Made by a program: the position numbers and the translations under genes. The notes under the pieces were generated by a model. That model did no database searches. It worked only from the letters and a program-made list of their open reading frames with translations, and was not told where the DNA came from. Source: Chitinophagaceae bacterium (GTDB lineage: Bacteria > Bacteroidota > Bacteroidia > Chitinophagales > Chitinophagaceae). From it: a DNA stretch of 64,000 nucleotides. Each line of letters begins with the position of its first letter. Position 1 is the first letter of the stretch. Location of the stretch: the NCBI GenBank assembly GCA_016787065.1, contig JAEUVD010000033.1, positions 159,009-223,008 on the forward strand. Direction: 5' to 3'. Shown one piece after another: positions 1 to 9,351 of this stretch.

Positions 1-319
1 AAACAATGACTAAATTAGCAAAGAATTTCCCGGCGATAATACTTTGATCTTTGAGAGGTAAGGTAAATAATACTTCTATAGTTCCTGCACGATATTCATC
101 AGCAAAGGAGCGCATGGTTATAGCCGGTATCAGAAAGAGCAAAATCCAGGGGGCGAGGTCGAAAAACTTATCCATCGTGGCAAAGCCATAATCCAACATA
201 TTACTATCAGGAGATATAAACATGAAAAAGCCCATAACCACCAGAAAAACCAGAATAGCAATATAGCCAATAAGGGAACTGAAGAATGCACCTAATTCTT
301 TACGGAAGATACTGTACAT
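1..319 (-). CDS. gldF: Gliding motility ABC transporter permease GldF, 5' part (runs off left edge)
   Basis: The first 106 codons of a reverse-strand gene are present; the rest lies outside the window. The protein begins MYSIFRKELGAFFSS, followed at once by a hydrophobic segment (about residues 14-35), a loop, a second hydrophobic stretch containing PWILLFLIP, and the segment RSFADEYRAGTIEVLF. This N-terminal pattern, including the 'DE...GTIE' stretch after the second membrane segment, is typical of the ABC-2 type permease GldF of Bacteroidota. GldF with GldG and the ATPase GldA is linked to gliding motility in flavobacteria. The ATG at 317-319 was chosen because family members start with the same short amphipathic stretch before the first helix. 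Recognition is from memory of the family; only about 40% of the protein is visible. Confidence 0.82.
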   Translation of the reverse strand, partial: MYSIFRKELGAFFSSLIGYIAILVFLVVMGFFMFISPDSNMLDYGFATMDKFFDLAPWILLFLIPAITMRSFADEYRAGTIEVLFTLPLKDQSIIAGKFFANLVIV

Positions 320-454
320 GCGTTTGAAAAGCGAACAAAAATAGGGTAATTGCTTGAAAGGTGAAGAATATTAATATGTATACTTTTTTTGCCTCTTTAA
401 CCAACTTAACTTAATTTTAGGCCGTCTTTCGCTCACAACATATAAGTTCCAAAT

Positions 455-2956
455 ATGAAGAAAAGTTTTATCCTTTTATTTTTGTTGCCATTCGTTGCAT
501 TTTCCGGCTATGGTCAGATTGCTGTAACTCCCAATAATGTGGCTACTCAATTAGTTCAAAAACTTGTAGGTTTTGGTGTAACATCCTCTAATGAAACCTT
601 AGTTTGTGGCGATCCGGCCACCGTAGGTACAGATTATCCTTCCGGAATTTTTACTGTAACTTCTAGTAATCTAGGTTTAGACAGCGGTATTGTTCTAACT
701 TCTGGTGCTGCAGCAACGAATACAGCCGCGTTTACCAGCGGTGTGAACGGAGCTCCAACAACGGTGTTCGCCAGTAATGTTTCATATCCGTTTGCGGCAG
801 CCTCCGGAGATGCCGATTTAACACAATTAGTAGGTGGCGTTACAAAGGATAAATGTATTCTTGAATTCGATTTCACGACTATTGGCGATTCAGTAAAATT
901 TAATTACGTATTCGGATCAGAAGAATATACGTCTTATACCTGTTCTAGTTTTAATGATGTATTCGGATTTTTCTTATCCGGGCCTGGTATTACCGGTCCA
1001 TTTTCTAATAATTCAAAAAACTTGGCTTTAGTACCTGGTTCAACAACTTGTCCGGTAGCTATTAGTACCATTTTCTGTCCGAATAGCGCAGGATGTTGTC
1101 AAACCACCCAATATTGTTTTGGTAACACCCCTGGATGTGGTGCCTTCAGTGCTGCTAATAATACTTGCGCTTATTTTGTTTGTAACACAAGTGCAACCGG
1201 TACGGTATCGTATAATGGTTTCACCGTGGTGTTAAAAGCAGAATCTCAAATTATTCCTTGCTCTACTTATCATATCAAAATTGCAATTGCTGATAAATCA
1301 GATCAGGTGTTAGATTCAGGTGTGTTTTTACAAGCTGGAAGTTTTTCTTCTAATGTAGTTGATGTAAATCTTACAACAGGATTGAGTTCTTTGAATGGTA
1401 ATCCGGTACTTGTTGAGGGTTGTGATACTTCAAACAAATTAGTTATCACCCGTGAAATTTATGGTGGTATAGTTTCTCCAGATACAGTAAGTTTTTTAAT
1501 TCAAGGTTCTGCTTCTAACGGTATCGATTATACGTTACTGCCAACGCAGGCGTTCTTTACAGGAAACGGTTCCGGAACAGATACCCTAATCACTTGGCCT
1601 TTACAAGCCTTCAGTGATGGTATTACCGAAGGAACAGAATTTATTAAAATCTACATTTTAAGCGGTTGTATGTCTATGGTTATCGATTCAGTAATCATTG
1701 AAATTCGCGATTCTTTAGAATTTAATATGGTAACGCCAAGTACGGCTATTTGTTTAGGACAATCCGTTACAACCTCAGGAACCTTCGATAATGGTTTAAC
1801 CTTTCAGTGGTCGCCGGCTAGTAATATGACGAACCCGACTGGTTTAGTAACTACAATTACTCCTACCACGGTTGGCTCACAAACTTATTCTCTAACGGGA
1901 ACTTATATGGACTGTCCTTCGGTTACACAAAGTTTTGTAATAACCACTGATCCCAATCCTATAATAACGCCACTCACGGATATGGAACTCTGTGAAGGGA
2001 AAACATTAACACTCACAGCCTCTGTATCGCCTGCCTTTAATTATAACTACACTTGGAATCCGAATGGTAACTTGATTAATCAAATCAATACACCGAATGG
2101 TTCTACGGTAACCTTTAATGGTACAAGTACGCAAACACTTCAATTTACTGCAACATCACCTAATGCTGGTTGTACAGCTTCCGATGATGTAATATTAACC
2201 GTTTGGCCATTTATGCAAGGACAAATCAGTCCTGATACGCTCGTATGTAATGCTGAGCCTGTGCAGTTATGGGTAACTGGTGGTATCGGACAATATCAAT
2301 GGTATCCTGCGGCTACTTTGAGTTGTGAATTTTGCCCTAATCCAGTAGCAACGGCTTTAGGAACAACCATCTATTATGCTGTTCTTCTAGAACCACATGG
2401 TTGTCAGGATACGCTTCAAACCATCGTTGAAAATCATCCTCCATTTAATTTAGTTCTTGCTAATAATGATACAACCATTTTCATTGGTGAATCAGTAGAA
2501 TTATTTGCTACCGGAGCACCTTATTATTATTGGAGTCCTACGAAATACATGACTTACACGCAAAGTAATAATCCTTTGGTAACACCTATTGAAAGTACCA
2601 CCTATGTGGTAACTGGAGTAAGTGCTTTACAGGGTTGTCCTCAACGCGATTCGGTACGTGTGAATGTAATTGAGAAAGACGTTTGGGTGCCTTCAGTGTT
2701 CTCTCCGAATGGTGATGGCAAGAATGATATTTTCAAAGTATTGGTCGGTCGAATGAAGTTAGTTCGCTTACAAGAATTCAAAGTGTACAATCGTTGGGGC
2801 GTAGAATTATTTAGTACGAAAGATATTAATAGCGGCTGGGATGGAACCTACAAAGGGAAACCTCAAGATGCTGATGTGTATTTCTATCAGATTCGTGTAG
2901 CCTATCCAACCGGTCGAACTGGTTATCTCAAAGGCGACGTTACAATCATAAGGTAG
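455..2956 (+). CDS. Secreted choice-of-anchor L protein with T9SS type B (gliding motility-associated) C-terminal domain
   Basis: An 833-residue exported protein. Residues 1-21 form a Sec signal peptide ending near SGYGQ. Residues about 30-300 match the choice-of-anchor L domain: an LVQKLVGFGV start, a 'SGIVLTSG' turn and a 'FNYVFGSEEY' motif. The middle contains Ig/PKD-like beta-sandwich repeats rich in Thr, Asn and Cys. The last ~95 residues are the gliding motility-associated C-terminal domain (VPSVFSPNGDGKND, then VYNRWG, WDGTYKG, YFYQ), the T9SS type B sorting signal. It is probably secreted by T9SS and surface-attached; its ligand is unknown. It is divergent from gldF, with 135 bp between them. 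Similar C-termini occur in the proteins at 26322 and 55622. Confidence 0.9.
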   Translation: MKKSFILLFLLPFVAFSGYGQIAVTPNNVATQLVQKLVGFGVTSSNETLVCGDPATVGTDYPSGIFTVTSSNLGLDSGIVLTSGAAATNTAAFTSGVNGAPTTVFASNVSYPFAAASGDADLTQLVGGVTKDKCILEFDFTTIGDSVKFNYVFGSEEYTSYTCSSFNDVFGFFLSGPGITGPFSNNSKNLALVPGSTTCPVAISTIFCPNSAGCCQTTQYCFGNTPGCGAFSAANNTCAYFVCNTSATGTVSYNGFTVVLKAESQIIPCSTYHIKIAIADKSDQVLDSGVFLQAGSFSSNVVDVNLTTGLSSLNGNPVLVEGCDTSNKLVITREIYGGIVSPDTVSFLIQGSASNGIDYTLLPTQAFFTGNGSGTDTLITWPLQAFSDGITEGTEFIKIYILSGCMSMVIDSVIIEIRDSLEFNMVTPSTAICLGQSVTTSGTFDNGLTFQWSPASNMTNPTGLVTTITPTTVGSQTYSLTGTYMDCPSVTQSFVITTDPNPIITPLTDMELCEGKTLTLTASVSPAFNYNYTWNPNGNLINQINTPNGSTVTFNGTSTQTLQFTATSPNAGCTASDDVILTVWPFMQGQISPDTLVCNAEPVQLWVTGGIGQYQWYPAATLSCEFCPNPVATALGTTIYYAVLLEPHGCQDTLQTIVENHPPFNLVLANNDTTIFIGESVELFATGAPYYYWSPTKYMTYTQSNNPLVTPIESTTYVVTGVSALQGCPQRDSVRVNVIEKDVWVPSVFSPNGDGKNDIFKVLVGRMKLVRLQEFKVYNRWGVELFSTKDINSGWDGTYKGKPQDADVYFYQIRVAYPTGRTGYLKGDVTIIR

Positions 2957-2972
2957 AGTGTTAAGCTAAAAA

Positions 2973-3980
2973 CTAAGCATTACCAGCTTTGTACATGGCT
3001 TCAATTAACGCAACAACCTGTTTGCCTTCAAATGCATTGGTCATTACCGTGTCGGTTCCTCGAAGCGTGTCAATTACGTTTTGAATAACCTTATCATGAT
3101 TACTCATACTTCCTTGATACTTGCCGTAGTCGTTAGGTTTTACATAATGATTTAGTTCCGGAATTACATAATCTTTTACACATTGATATTCTATGGTGTT
3201 CAGGTATTGTCCTCCAATTTTGATTGTTCCGTATTCCCCGAAAACCGTAAAAGAGCCCTCCATGTTTTTTTCATAACTGCACGTTGTGAAGTTGAAATTA
3301 ACCAGGGCGCCTTCTTCTGTTTCCATACAAAAAGAACCACTGTCTTCTACTTCTGTATAAGGATGATTCAAGTTTCGCAATTTCCCTTGTACGTTGTTCA
3401 TCGTTCCAAAAAGGTAAAACAAAATGTCGGTGAAATGACTGAACTGAGTAAATAAACAACCGCCATCCAAATCTTTTTTACCTCGCCAGGAACTTTCTTG
3501 ATAATAATATTCATTGCGATTCCAGAAACAATTCACTTGAACCATCAGTATTTTCCCAAGCGTACCTCGTTGAAGAAGTTGTTTTAATTCCTGAACGGGT
3601 TGATTGTAGCGATTCTGTTTTACAACAAAAATGGTTCTTTGATTTCTTTCAGCAGCCTCTATCATTGCGTCGCAAGCCTGAGAACTAATAGCCATTGGTT
3701 TTTCGCAAACAACATGTTTCTTTTGTTCAAGAGCTAATAGAGTATGCACATGATGCAAATAATTCGGGGTACAAACATTGATTACATCTGCCTGCGTTTG
3801 AAACAAAAATTCTTCCGCAGATGAAAACACAGGAATGGTTGATGTTATTTCTTCAGGAAATTTAAAACCTGGTAGGTCGCATATACCTACTAACTCGGCA
3901 CCCGGATGTTTGAGTATATGATGGGCATGTCGTTTACCAATATTTCCGAAACCAATTATTCCAAATTTAATTTTGTGCAT
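2973..3980 (-). CDS. Gfo/Idh/MocA family NAD(P)-dependent oxidoreductase
   Basis: A 335-residue protein with an N-terminal Rossmann dinucleotide-binding loop (GFGNIGKRHAHHI, residues ~10-22) and the family signature CEKPMA near residue 93, whose lysine is the usual catalytic residue. The C-terminal half is the alpha/beta substrate-binding domain. Members oxidise or reduce sugars and related polyols; in Bacteroidota such enzymes often belong to surface sugar biosynthesis, but no sugar genes are adjacent, so the substrate is not predictable. The start codon lies inside the end of recQ (14-base overlap), so the two are probably co-transcribed and translationally coupled. Confidence 0.85.
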   Translation of the reverse strand: MHKIKFGIIGFGNIGKRHAHHILKHPGAELVGICDLPGFKFPEEITSTIPVFSSAEEFLFQTQADVINVCTPNYLHHVHTLLALEQKKHVVCEKPMAISSQACDAMIEAAERNQRTIFVVKQNRYNQPVQELKQLLQRGTLGKILMVQVNCFWNRNEYYYQESSWRGKKDLDGGCLFTQFSHFTDILFYLFGTMNNVQGKLRNLNHPYTEVEDSGSFCMETEEGALVNFNFTTCSYEKNMEGSFTVFGEYGTIKIGGQYLNTIEYQCVKDYVIPELNHYVKPNDYGKYQGSMSNHDKVIQNVIDTLRGTDTVMTNAFEGKQVVALIEAMYKAGNA

Positions 3981-5880
3981 AGCGAATTAAACAACCATTT
4001 GTATTCAATAAAAGTATCTGTTCATCCATGAGAATTCGAACTGTTTTCATAATGGGTTCTCGTTCATGTAACGGAAAACTGTTTGCAAATTCTTCTGGAA
4101 TTATAGAACCGTTTTTATGAATGGCCTGCAAAATAACTGTTTTATACTGATCGAACTTTTGGATTTGATTCTTTTTATTTTTCATCAAACAACGATCGCA
4201 TTTTCCGCAATCCTCTTCTTTGTATTCTTCAAAATAACTTAGTAAATACCGACTTCTACAACGACTACTATTCTGACAATAGGATAGCATAAACAACACT
4301 CGTTTTTCATATCTACTTTTGAGTTCTTTAAGTAAAGCCGTATTTAATGGTAATAGTTTTTCCGGCATTCGTTCTTGTAGCATGACGAGTTCAGGCTGAC
4401 TGTTTCTTTCCGAATAGGAAATGTAGCCATGAAGGTGAAGTTTCTGAAGCATTTCTACAATATAATCTTGTCCAACTCCTATCGTTTGAGCCATATTGAA
4501 TTCATTAATGGCCGTTTCAATTTGCATGATGCCGGGATAGGTTCTTAATACTATTTTTAGTACTTCGTCTAAATCCGGTAGGTCCTTTTCAAGTTGATGA
4601 ATAGCTCCTTTATTTGCCGTTACAAGTACCTTCGAAGGTTTATGAAACGCATCGGTTAGATAGAGGATTTTATGTTGTTCCAGAATTTTTAGTGTTCCTA
4701 ATACCTCGAAAACAGCAAAGGAAAACTTATTTGCAAAATCACCTAGTTGAAATGGAAAACTCTCTAATTCACCATATCCGATGGGAATTTGAAGGTACTC
4801 ACACAAGCCTTTGTAAATTGCTCGGATGGTTTCCGTAGAAGGGTACTTAAGAGCAATATGTTGTTTTAGGTTTTCTAAATCATGTTCGTGAAAAAGTAAT
4901 ACATGCCATGCTTTTTCACCATCTCTACCGGCACGACCAATTTCTTGGTAAAAAGATTCTGGTGTGTCGGGGGTGTCAAAATGAATAACTAAACGAACAT
5001 TCGCTTTGTCGATACCCATTCCAAACGCGTTTGTACAAACCATAATGGGAACCTCTCCTTGCATCCAGCGTTGCATTCTGAATTCCTTGTCGGAGTAGTT
5101 CAAACCGGCATGATAATACGTACTTTGAAATCCTCGGGCATTGATTGTTTCTGAAATTTCCTGACATCTTTTTCTATTATTACAATACACGATAGTGGTT
5201 TCGGAAATTTTTGTAATAATTTCTATAAGGCGATTGATTTTAACCGGAGCATTATTTACAGATAAAGAAATATTCGGACGTTCGAATGATTGAAAATAAG
5301 AAGATGGCTTGTTCATCTTTAATTTATCTTCAATATCTTGAAGTACAAGCTTCGTAGCGGATCCGGTAAGAGCGATAACCGGAACGGTTGGAAGGTATGC
5401 ACGAATAGTTGCAATTTCCAAATAGGCCGGACGAAAATCGTACCCCCATTGAGAAATGCAATGCGCTTCATCAACTGCTAGTAAACGAATGTCCCACGCG
5501 TGTATGTGATCTGTTACGAAGGAAGAATTTAATCGTTCCGGAGAAAGATAAATAAAGCGAATGTTATCAGATTCCAAGGCATACAACGCATCCTGCGTTT
5601 CTTGTTTGGATAATCCGGCATGCAGAGCGACGGCGGAAATACCTAGTTGTTCCAGTCTTGCTACTTGATCTTTCATGAGGGCAATAAGCGGTGAAACCAC
5701 TAAACATTTACCTCCTTGAACTAAAGTAGGAATTTGATAACACAATGATTTGCCACCTCCGGTAGGTAAAACAACTAAGGTGTCCTGTGCATCCAAAACA
5801 GATTGGATAATCTCTTCTTGCATTGGCCTGAAGGCAGCATGCTTCCAATAAGTTTGTAGTATAGATAAAGGTGTTTTCAA
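3967..5880 (-). CDS. recQ: ATP-dependent DNA helicase RecQ (short form)
   Basis: A 637-residue superfamily 2 helicase. Visible motifs are Walker A PTGGGKS (Lys44), the DEAH box at residues 137-140, a GRAGRDG motif VI near residue 320, and the RecQ zinc-binding cluster near residues 545-570 (C-x(n)-CGKCDRC). A winged-helix segment follows. There is no clear HRDC domain, so this is the shorter RecQ form common in Bacteroidota. It unwinds forked and recombining DNA 3' to 5'. The start codon is TTG: there is no in-frame ATG before residue 20, and the residues just after the TTG match where family members begin. Confidence 0.9.
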   Translation of the reverse strand: MKTPLSILQTYWKHAAFRPMQEEIIQSVLDAQDTLVVLPTGGGKSLCYQIPTLVQGGKCLVVSPLIALMKDQVARLEQLGISAVALHAGLSKQETQDALYALESDNIRFIYLSPERLNSSFVTDHIHAWDIRLLAVDEAHCISQWGYDFRPAYLEIATIRAYLPTVPVIALTGSATKLVLQDIEDKLKMNKPSSYFQSFERPNISLSVNNAPVKINRLIEIITKISETTIVYCNNRKRCQEISETINARGFQSTYYHAGLNYSDKEFRMQRWMQGEVPIMVCTNAFGMGIDKANVRLVIHFDTPDTPESFYQEIGRAGRDGEKAWHVLLFHEHDLENLKQHIALKYPSTETIRAIYKGLCEYLQIPIGYGELESFPFQLGDFANKFSFAVFEVLGTLKILEQHKILYLTDAFHKPSKVLVTANKGAIHQLEKDLPDLDEVLKIVLRTYPGIMQIETAINEFNMAQTIGVGQDYIVEMLQKLHLHGYISYSERNSQPELVMLQERMPEKLLPLNTALLKELKSRYEKRVLFMLSYCQNSSRCRSRYLLSYFEEYKEEDCGKCDRCLMKNKKNQIQKFDQYKTVILQAIHKNGSIIPEEFANSFPLHEREPIMKTVRILMDEQILLLNTNGCLIRYAQN

Positions 5881-5959
5881 ACTTGGGGCAAGTTAAGTTG
5901 CTTAACGCTTAATTGATAATTCTACCGTCATGAAAAAAAATACTTCACGATGCTCAGTA

Positions 5960-5967
5960 TATATTTG
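5960..5967 (+). promoter_or_regulatory. Bacteroidota -7 promoter element (TATATTTG) of the DUF1573 gene
   Basis: TATATTTG matches the consensus TAnnTTTG exactly and lies only 4 bases before the ATG at 5972. The predicted transcript would start at or very near the ATG, implying a leaderless mRNA. No clear -33 element is visible. Confidence 0.55.
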
Positions 5968-5971
5968 CACT

Positions 5972-6466
5972 ATGAATACTACGCTTAAAACCGTGCTTCT
6001 GACCGTACTAACCCTTTCCATTTTTGCTGTAGCCATTTTGGAGTTAAGTGGTGTAAGTTCCTATTCGATTTCTAACTTGTTTAAGAAAGAGAATCCAAAT
6101 AAACTCAGTCCGGAAGAGCAAAGCAAACGTGATGCAGTTATAAAAACCATGGAGAAAACCACCATGGAGGTTCCGGATACGAAATTCAATTTCGGCAAAA
6201 TTAAAGATGGCGATAAAGTGCGTCATACCTGGAAAATCAAAAACACCGGAACAGCACCATTGATGGTATCTAATGTTGTTACCTCTTGTGGTTGTACAGC
6301 ACCCTTCTTTTCCAAAGAGCCTATCGCACCGGGTAAAGAAGGAGAGGTAACCCTCGAGTTTAATAGTTCCGGTAAAGCCGGGCATGTGGCTAAAAATGCG
6401 CACATTTTAGCAAATATTGAAAACTCACCGTTTCCAATTAGTTTTGAAGCCGACGTAGAAAAATAA
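5972..6466 (+). CDS. DUF1573 domain-containing exported protein
   Basis: About 164 residues. A hydrophobic N-terminus (residues ~5-25) acts as a signal peptide or membrane anchor. The DUF1573 domain follows at about residues 55-160, with the typical 'F.FGKIKDGDKV.HTW.IKNTGTAPL' strand pattern and a conserved CGCT motif. DUF1573 is an ASH/MSP-like immunoglobulin fold found widely in Bacteroidota, with no agreed function; periplasmic or surface location is expected. The ATG at 5972 is preferred over one 42 bases upstream, because that one lies before the promoter element and would add a hydrophilic leader. tatC follows closely. Confidence 0.8.
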   Translation: MNTTLKTVLLTVLTLSIFAVAILELSGVSSYSISNLFKKENPNKLSPEEQSKRDAVIKTMEKTTMEVPDTKFNFGKIKDGDKVRHTWKIKNTGTAPLMVSNVVTSCGCTAPFFSKEPIAPGKEGEVTLEFNSSGKAGHVAKNAHILANIENSPFPISFEADVEK

Positions 6467-6474
6467 TTGTATTC

Positions 6475-6482
6475 TAACTTTG
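6475..6482 (+). promoter_or_regulatory. Bacteroidota -7 promoter element (TAACTTTG) in front of tatC
   Basis: TAACTTTG fits TAnnTTTG and lies between the DUF1573 stop and tatC. Its last three bases are a TTG that is in frame with tatC. If this promoter is used, that TTG cannot be a start codon, and translation would begin at the ATG at 6534. Confidence 0.5.
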
Positions 6483-6533
6483 GCACTACCACGTTTAAAA
6501 CGATCTAAACAAAATTCCAACGAATCATCGGAG

Positions 6534-7331
6534 ATGGGCTTTCTAGACCATTTGGAAGTTTTACGTTGGCATATTATCCGCGCGGTTATCAGTATTGTAG
6601 TGGGGGCCTGTTTTATGTTTTATTTTATTGATGACATTTTTGATAAGGTAATCATGGGTCCGTTGCGACCAGATTTCTGGACTTATGATGCCTTATGCCG
6701 ATGGAGTAAAGCTGTAGGCTTAGGAGAAACCTTGTGTATGCCTTATCCCAAGGTTCAAGATATGCAGGTAACCGCTTTTGGATCGCAATTCATGAATTGT
6801 TTAACTATTGCCTTGTTGGGTGGTTTTATTCTAGCCTTTCCTTATATACTTTATGAAATTTGGCGTTTTATTCGCCCGGCATTAAGCGAGAAGGAACGTA
6901 AGAATATAACAGGCAGTATTTTTTGGATTACTTTTTTCTTTCTCCTCGGATTATCCTTTGGCTATTTTTTATTAGCGCCTTTTACATTTAGTTTTCTTTC
7001 TAATTTTAAATTAGGTCATCTTCAACTTATTCAAACGCGCCCAACGCTCGATGATTATTTAGATAACATGATTAATATACTTATCGGAACGGGTATATCG
7101 TTTGAACTTCCTGTGTTCTCCTATGTGCTTTCGAAAATGGGTATTATTGGTCCTAATTTATTAAGGAGCTATCGAAAATTTGCTGTTGTTATTATTCTCA
7201 TTGTGGCCGCTGTAATAACGCCTTCTCCGGATTGGATATCGCAAGCTATCGTGGCTATACCGTTATACAGTTTATACGAATTAAGTATTCTGATTTCTGC
7301 TAGAGTAACTAAGAAGGAAGCTATGCTCTAA
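6534..7331 (+). CDS. tatC: Twin-arginine translocase subunit TatC
   Basis: A polytopic inner-membrane protein of about 265 residues, the receptor for folded proteins carrying twin-arginine signals. Visible are the conserved FLDHLEVLRWHII stretch at the N-terminus, 'FILAFPYILYEIWRFIRPALSEKERK' in the middle (the family FP.....W.F..PGL region), and six predicted membrane helices, with the last near residues 215-250. The 265-residue length fits the family. The start is uncertain: an in-frame TTG at 6480 would add 18 basic and polar residues, and many Bacteroidota orthologues do carry a short leader there, but that TTG lies inside a promoter motif. TatA is not in the window. Confidence 0.9.
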   Translation: MGFLDHLEVLRWHIIRAVISIVVGACFMFYFIDDIFDKVIMGPLRPDFWTYDALCRWSKAVGLGETLCMPYPKVQDMQVTAFGSQFMNCLTIALLGGFILAFPYILYEIWRFIRPALSEKERKNITGSIFWITFFFLLGLSFGYFLLAPFTFSFLSNFKLGHLQLIQTRPTLDDYLDNMINILIGTGISFELPVFSYVLSKMGIIGPNLLRSYRKFAVVIILIVAAVITPSPDWISQAIVAIPLYSLYELSILISARVTKKEAML

Positions 7332-7340
7332 AAAGAGAAA

Positions 7341-7364
7341 CCATCCTTACTTTTGCAAGGATGG
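7341..7364 (-). terminator. Hairpin between convergent tatC and the PKD protein gene
   Basis: An 8-bp perfect stem (CCATCCTT / AAGGATGG) with an 8-base loop lies between two convergent genes. Read on the minus strand the hairpin is followed by TTTCTCTTTTT, which suits termination of the PKD protein gene. The plus-strand side lacks a good T tract. Confidence 0.5.
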
Positions 7365-7399
7365 CTTCTACTAAACCAAATATAACGAGACAGAAAAAC

Positions 7400-9250
7400 C
7401 TATTGTTTGATTATTCTGGTGTGCATGATTTTATCATTTCCTGAGATGCTCAGATGATAAATTCCATTAGAAAGTGTTGATGCCTGAAGGCTGTATGTTT
7501 TTGAAGCTGATTGAATATCGTTTTTAACAATTGTTCTTCCAGCCATATCTACTACTTTAAGTTCGTAGGTTTTAGTATCAGGAAGTATAATATGAAATAC
7601 ATCCTGCGATGGATTCGGATAAACTTGTAGTTGCTCTTTCACAACATCATTCACATTGCTGCTACCAACAATCACAGTATAACATGAGGTGTCAACGCAG
7701 GTTGTTCCGCTAGCTATACCGGTTGCAGTTAAACATACGGTATAAGTTCCTGAAGATGCATAGATGTGATTTGGGTTTGTAAGTGTAGATGTTGAAGCAT
7801 CACCGAAATTCCAGTTATAGGATATCGAAGTACATCCAGTACAGTTCGTTGTGTTAGTAAACATGGCTGTATTACCGGAAGTAGTTTTAGTAAAGTTTGC
7901 TGTTATGTTACAACCCGTACTGGTGCCTTGAACATAAACACTATCACAATGCGTACAAGTAAATGTTTGTTGATTGGAATCGATACCACTTATCGTTAAA
8001 CATACATTATAGTATCCTGAAGCTCCGTAGGTATGCGTTGGATTTTGAGCACTCGAAGTTCCACCATCGCCAAAGGTCCAGGCATAGCTATTAATCGTTC
8101 CACCAGCAGTACTTGTATTGGTGAAGTTAATGGTAGTTCCGGTAGACTGTACATAGCTGTAATTCGCATTGCACGGTCCGCTGGCCGCATTTACATAAAT
8201 CATACTACAAGAGGTACACGTGCTTACAGTGCCGGCATTCATAACGGTAATAGTTAAACATACATTCATAAATCCTGATGTCGTATACGTGTGAATAGGG
8301 TTTGCTACGGTTGATGTACCGCCATCTCCAAAGCTCCAGTTATAACCAATGATAGTGCCTGAAACTACGGAGGTGTTCGTGAAATAAAACGTACTACCAA
8401 CGAAGTTATAATTATAGCTCGCATTGCAGGTTGTGTTCGAAACATAAACGGTACTATCGCAATACGTACAGCTAAAAGGATTCGACATAGAGTCGATACC
8501 ACTTATGGTTAAGCACACATTATATGAGCCGGAGCTAGCATAGGTATGCGTTGGATTTTGTAAGGTTGAAGTACCACCGTCACCAAAGGTCCAGTTGTAA
8601 TTACTAATAGGGCCTGGTGCGCTCGACATATCCATGAAAGACGCTGTTAAACCTGTATTCGTCCACATAAAGTTTGCCATACATGGTGTAACCAAACTAC
8701 CAATTTGAATAGAATCGCAGTAAGTACAGGTGTAAGGATTTTGCATAGAATCTACTCCGAAAATAGTTAAGCAACAATTGTATAAACCAGGACCAGGATA
8801 GACATGCGTTGGGTTTTGAACAGTTGACGTAGTGCCATCACCAAAATCCCACATGTAACCTAAAATAGTGCCAGGGCCAGTACCGAAGCCAGTAAAGGAA
8901 ACTCCTCCAATAGCGCTAATTGTATAGGAATATGTTGCATAACAAGAAGAACTTGCTTGAGCAAATAAACTATCGCACACGGTACAAGTATAGGTAAATC
9001 CTGAATCAACAATTGTAAGTGTAACACAAGGTGCATAATACCCTGTGTTAGCATAGGTATGTGTTGGGTTCGATGCAGTTGATGTACCACCATCACCAAA
9101 CAGCCAGTTATATTGAACAACGGTTCCAGAGAATGGGGTAAAACTAAAGTTGAAGGTATTGCCACTCGTTTGAGTGAGGTTGATACTACCACAGGCATGG
9201 GCATAAACGCCGGCGAGTATCAGAATTAGGGTTGAAATAATCTTTCTCAT
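7400..9250 (-). CDS. Secreted protein with six PKD domains and T9SS type A sorting domain
   Basis: About 616 residues from the ATG at 9250, which starts directly with a signal peptide (MRKIISTLILILAG...); a TTG further upstream would add ten charged residues. The body is six tandem PKD-like domains of ~85 residues. Each has the 'W.FGDG.TST..NPTHTY...G.Y..CLT' signature and ends in a CT.CDS cysteine pair. The last ~75 residues are a T9SS type A (Por secretion) domain beginning VYPNPSQD and ending ISGNDKIMHTRIIKQ. It is expected to be exported by T9SS and placed on the surface or released; no catalytic domain is visible. The repeats are similar enough at DNA level to recombine. Confidence 0.9.
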   Translation of the reverse strand: MRKIISTLILILAGVYAHACGSINLTQTSGNTFNFSFTPFSGTVVQYNWLFGDGGTSTASNPTHTYANTGYYAPCVTLTIVDSGFTYTCTVCDSLFAQASSSCYATYSYTISAIGGVSFTGFGTGPGTILGYMWDFGDGTTSTVQNPTHVYPGPGLYNCCLTIFGVDSMQNPYTCTYCDSIQIGSLVTPCMANFMWTNTGLTASFMDMSSAPGPISNYNWTFGDGGTSTLQNPTHTYASSGSYNVCLTISGIDSMSNPFSCTYCDSTVYVSNTTCNASYNYNFVGSTFYFTNTSVVSGTIIGYNWSFGDGGTSTVANPIHTYTTSGFMNVCLTITVMNAGTVSTCTSCSMIYVNAASGPCNANYSYVQSTGTTINFTNTSTAGGTINSYAWTFGDGGTSSAQNPTHTYGASGYYNVCLTISGIDSNQQTFTCTHCDSVYVQGTSTGCNITANFTKTTSGNTAMFTNTTNCTGCTSISYNWNFGDASTSTLTNPNHIYASSGTYTVCLTATGIASGTTCVDTSCYTVIVGSSNVNDVVKEQLQVYPNPSQDVFHIILPDTKTYELKVVDMAGRTIVKNDIQSASKTYSLQASTLSNGIYHLSISGNDKIMHTRIIKQ

Positions 9251-9351
9251 ATTCTTTAAAAATAATTTTCTTTTCAACATGGACGAACCATGGAAATTAT
9301 ATGTTAGTCTTTCAATAAAAAACTTTGATGTACTAAGGTATCGTTGCAGTT

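Noticed and set aside
7349..7358. TACTTTTG promoter match downstream of tatC
   Set aside because: It lies in the loop of the intergenic hairpin with no gene start behind it, so it is probably a chance match.
8033..8257. Plus-strand frames inside the PKD protein gene
   Set aside because: Shadows of the repeat-rich minus-strand gene in another frame.
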